Origin: CAVYUC01 sp963816685
Lineage (GTDB): Bacteria; Bacteroidota; Bacteroidia; Bacteroidales; Prolixibacteraceae
Assembly: GCA_963816685.1 (NCBI GenBank)
Contig: CAWFMB010000017.1
Span: 1-64,000 of the forward strand
Reading direction: 5' to 3'
Length of the DNA: 64,000 nucleotides
The notes beneath the pieces are model-generated. The model was not told the DNA's origin. It searched no databases and saw only the letters and a program-made list of their open reading frames with translations. A program made the position numbers and the translations under genes. Below are positions 62,833 through 64,000 of this stretch, one piece after another. Each line of letters opens with the position of its first letter. The first letter of the stretch is position 1.

Positions 62833-64000
62833 ATGACCAAAAAGAGAAAAGAAACCTGGAGCTTTCCACGGGCATTTTGGGTGGCCAATACAGTGGAATT
62901 ATTTGAACGTGCCGCATATTACGGTGTTTTTATAGTGATTACCCTTTATTTATCACGTATTTTAGGTTTTGGGGATATTGAAGCTGCTTTAATTGCCGGA
63001 ATTTTTCAGGCGCTGTTGTATTTACTTCCCACTTTTGCCGGTGCCTATGCCGATAAAATCGGCTTCAGAAAATCATTAATTATCGCATTTGGCCTTTTAA
63101 CACTGGGTTACCTTGGAATGGGTGTTTTACCAACAATGTTTGATTCTGCAGGATTGGTGGAATACGGAGAACAAACGGTTTTTCAAGGGCTTGATGTTTC
63201 ATTTCAGAAATACGCCATTTTACCGGTGCTCGCATTAATTGTTTTGGGTGGTTCATTTATTAAATCGGTGATTACCGGAACAGTAGCTAAAGAAACAACA
63301 AAAGAAAATCGTGCAAGAGGTTACAGTCTTTTTTACATGATGGTTAATATTGGTGCTTTTTCAGGAAAAACAGTGGTTGAACCACTCCGCGAAATGATGG
63401 GAAATACAGGTTTAATCTGGATAAGTTATTTTTCGGCACTAATGACTTTAATTGCCCTTGTAGTTGTATTTTTTATGTATAAAAGCAAACATATCCAGGG
63501 TGAAGGAAAAACAATTGGTGAAATATTGGAAGGGCTGGTAAGGGTTGTTTCAAATCTGAGATTGGTATTTCTTATCCTGATAATTACCGGCTTCTGGATG
63601 GTGCAGCATCAAATGTATGCCACAATGCCCAAATATGTTTTGCGATTGGCAGGGGAGGGGGCAACTCCCGGATGGTACGCAAATGTAAATCCATTGGTTG
63701 TTTTTTTAACGGTAGGTTTTGTCACTCATTTAATGCGTAAGCGTTCAGCCCTCTACAGCATGACCGTTGGTATGTTTATTATGCCGGTATCTGCTCTTTT
63801 TATGGCATCGGGTAATTTAATCCATGAATCCATTCTGGGCATGCATCCGGTGGCTTTTATGATGATTGTTGGTATTGCTTTTCAGGGATTTGCCGAAACA
63901 TTTATTTCTCCGCGATATCTTGAATTCTTTTCATTACAGGCTCCTGCAGGTGAAGAAGGGTTATATCTTGGATTCAGCCATTTACATTCATTTTTATCGT
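62833..64000 (+). CDS. POT/PTR-family proton-dependent peptide transporter, 3' truncated by window
   Basis: The frame opens with ATG at 62833 and is still open after 389 codons at the window edge. Visible features are the POT/MFS opening FWVANTVELFERAAYYGVF, hydrophobic segments throughout, an AGAYADKIGFRKS loop typical of the MFS A-motif region, and NIGAFSGKTV. POT transporters bring di- and tripeptides in with protons; an MFS transporter for another substrate is possible. The family of bacterial POT members is 450-520 residues, so perhaps 80-130 are outside the window. It is divergent from the sigma-FecR operon. Confidence 0.85.
   Translation, partial: MTKKRKETWSFPRAFWVANTVELFERAAYYGVFIVITLYLSRILGFGDIEAALIAGIFQALLYLLPTFAGAYADKIGFRKSLIIAFGLLTLGYLGMGVLPTMFDSAGLVEYGEQTVFQGLDVSFQKYAILPVLALIVLGGSFIKSVITGTVAKETTKENRARGYSLFYMMVNIGAFSGKTVVEPLREMMGNTGLIWISYFSALMTLIALVVVFFMYKSKHIQGEGKTIGEILEGLVRVVSNLRLVFLILIITGFWMVQHQMYATMPKYVLRLAGEGATPGWYANVNPLVVFLTVGFVTHLMRKRSALYSMTVGMFIMPVSALFMASGNLIHESILGMHPVAFMMIVGIAFQGFAETFISPRYLEFFSLQAPAGEEGLYLGFSHLHSFLS

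Overview
The window reads as a chromosomal segment of a Bacteroidota bacterium. The evidence is two genes encoding type IX secretion (T9SS) C-terminal sorting domains, a FecR/ECF sigma pair with DUF4974, DUF4292 and DUF4175 family proteins, lipoproteins with short lipoboxes, AT-rich intergenic DNA and one clean TTTTG-N18-TATTTTTG promoter. A marine or anaerobic Bacteroidales/Marinilabiliales relative is my inference; there is no rRNA gene to confirm it. I see no tRNA, rRNA, CRISPR array or intact insertion sequence.

Region 1 (1-10,000) is accessory. It holds a DUF559 nuclease-like gene whose stop codon lies at the edge of a family of G/C-block foldback repeats, a GH26 mannanase-like enzyme, a second tandem repeat block with 15-bp hairpins, a two-domain class II aldolase gene broken by one frameshift, two uncharacterised secreted TIM-barrel-like glycosidase candidates, a membrane-anchored AraC-type regulator and a decayed TPR gene.

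Region 2 (10,362-32,358) is dominated by a 5783-residue secreted T9SS protein built from beta-solenoid, choice-of-anchor, GLUG, glycine-rich, Ig-like, discoidin-like, FN3 and HYR modules, several of them recently duplicated at DNA level. After it come a sorting-domain remnant, an orphan CopG-type antitoxin, a second T9SS protein of about 14 propeller-like repeats, and a 1.1-kb non-coding stretch with an 11-bp phased repeat array folding into a 62-bp near-perfect palindrome.

Region 3 (32,359-57,821) is mostly core: EnvC-like activator, DUF4292 lipoprotein, TPR lipoprotein, dUTPase, HemW, VanZ, Rrf2 regulator, LutB, RpiB, flippase, glutaminyl cyclase, RuvB, response regulator, DUF4175 protein, RsbW-like kinase, YbeY, MnmG, Apt, UvrC, RsgA, threonine dehydrogenase, LolC/E-like permease and RbfA. 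Two parS-like sites lie beside mnmG/apt and rsgA/tdh, which hints at an origin-proximal location.

Region 4 (57,927-64,000) carries a tight minus-strand operon: ECF sigma factor, FecR anti-sigma, a secreted STN-double retropepsin-PDZ protein and an STN-carboxypeptidase-regulatory-domain protein, with no TonB receptor or SusC/D. This is my best candidate for an undescribed signalling/proteolysis system. A divergent POT-family peptide transporter runs off the right edge.
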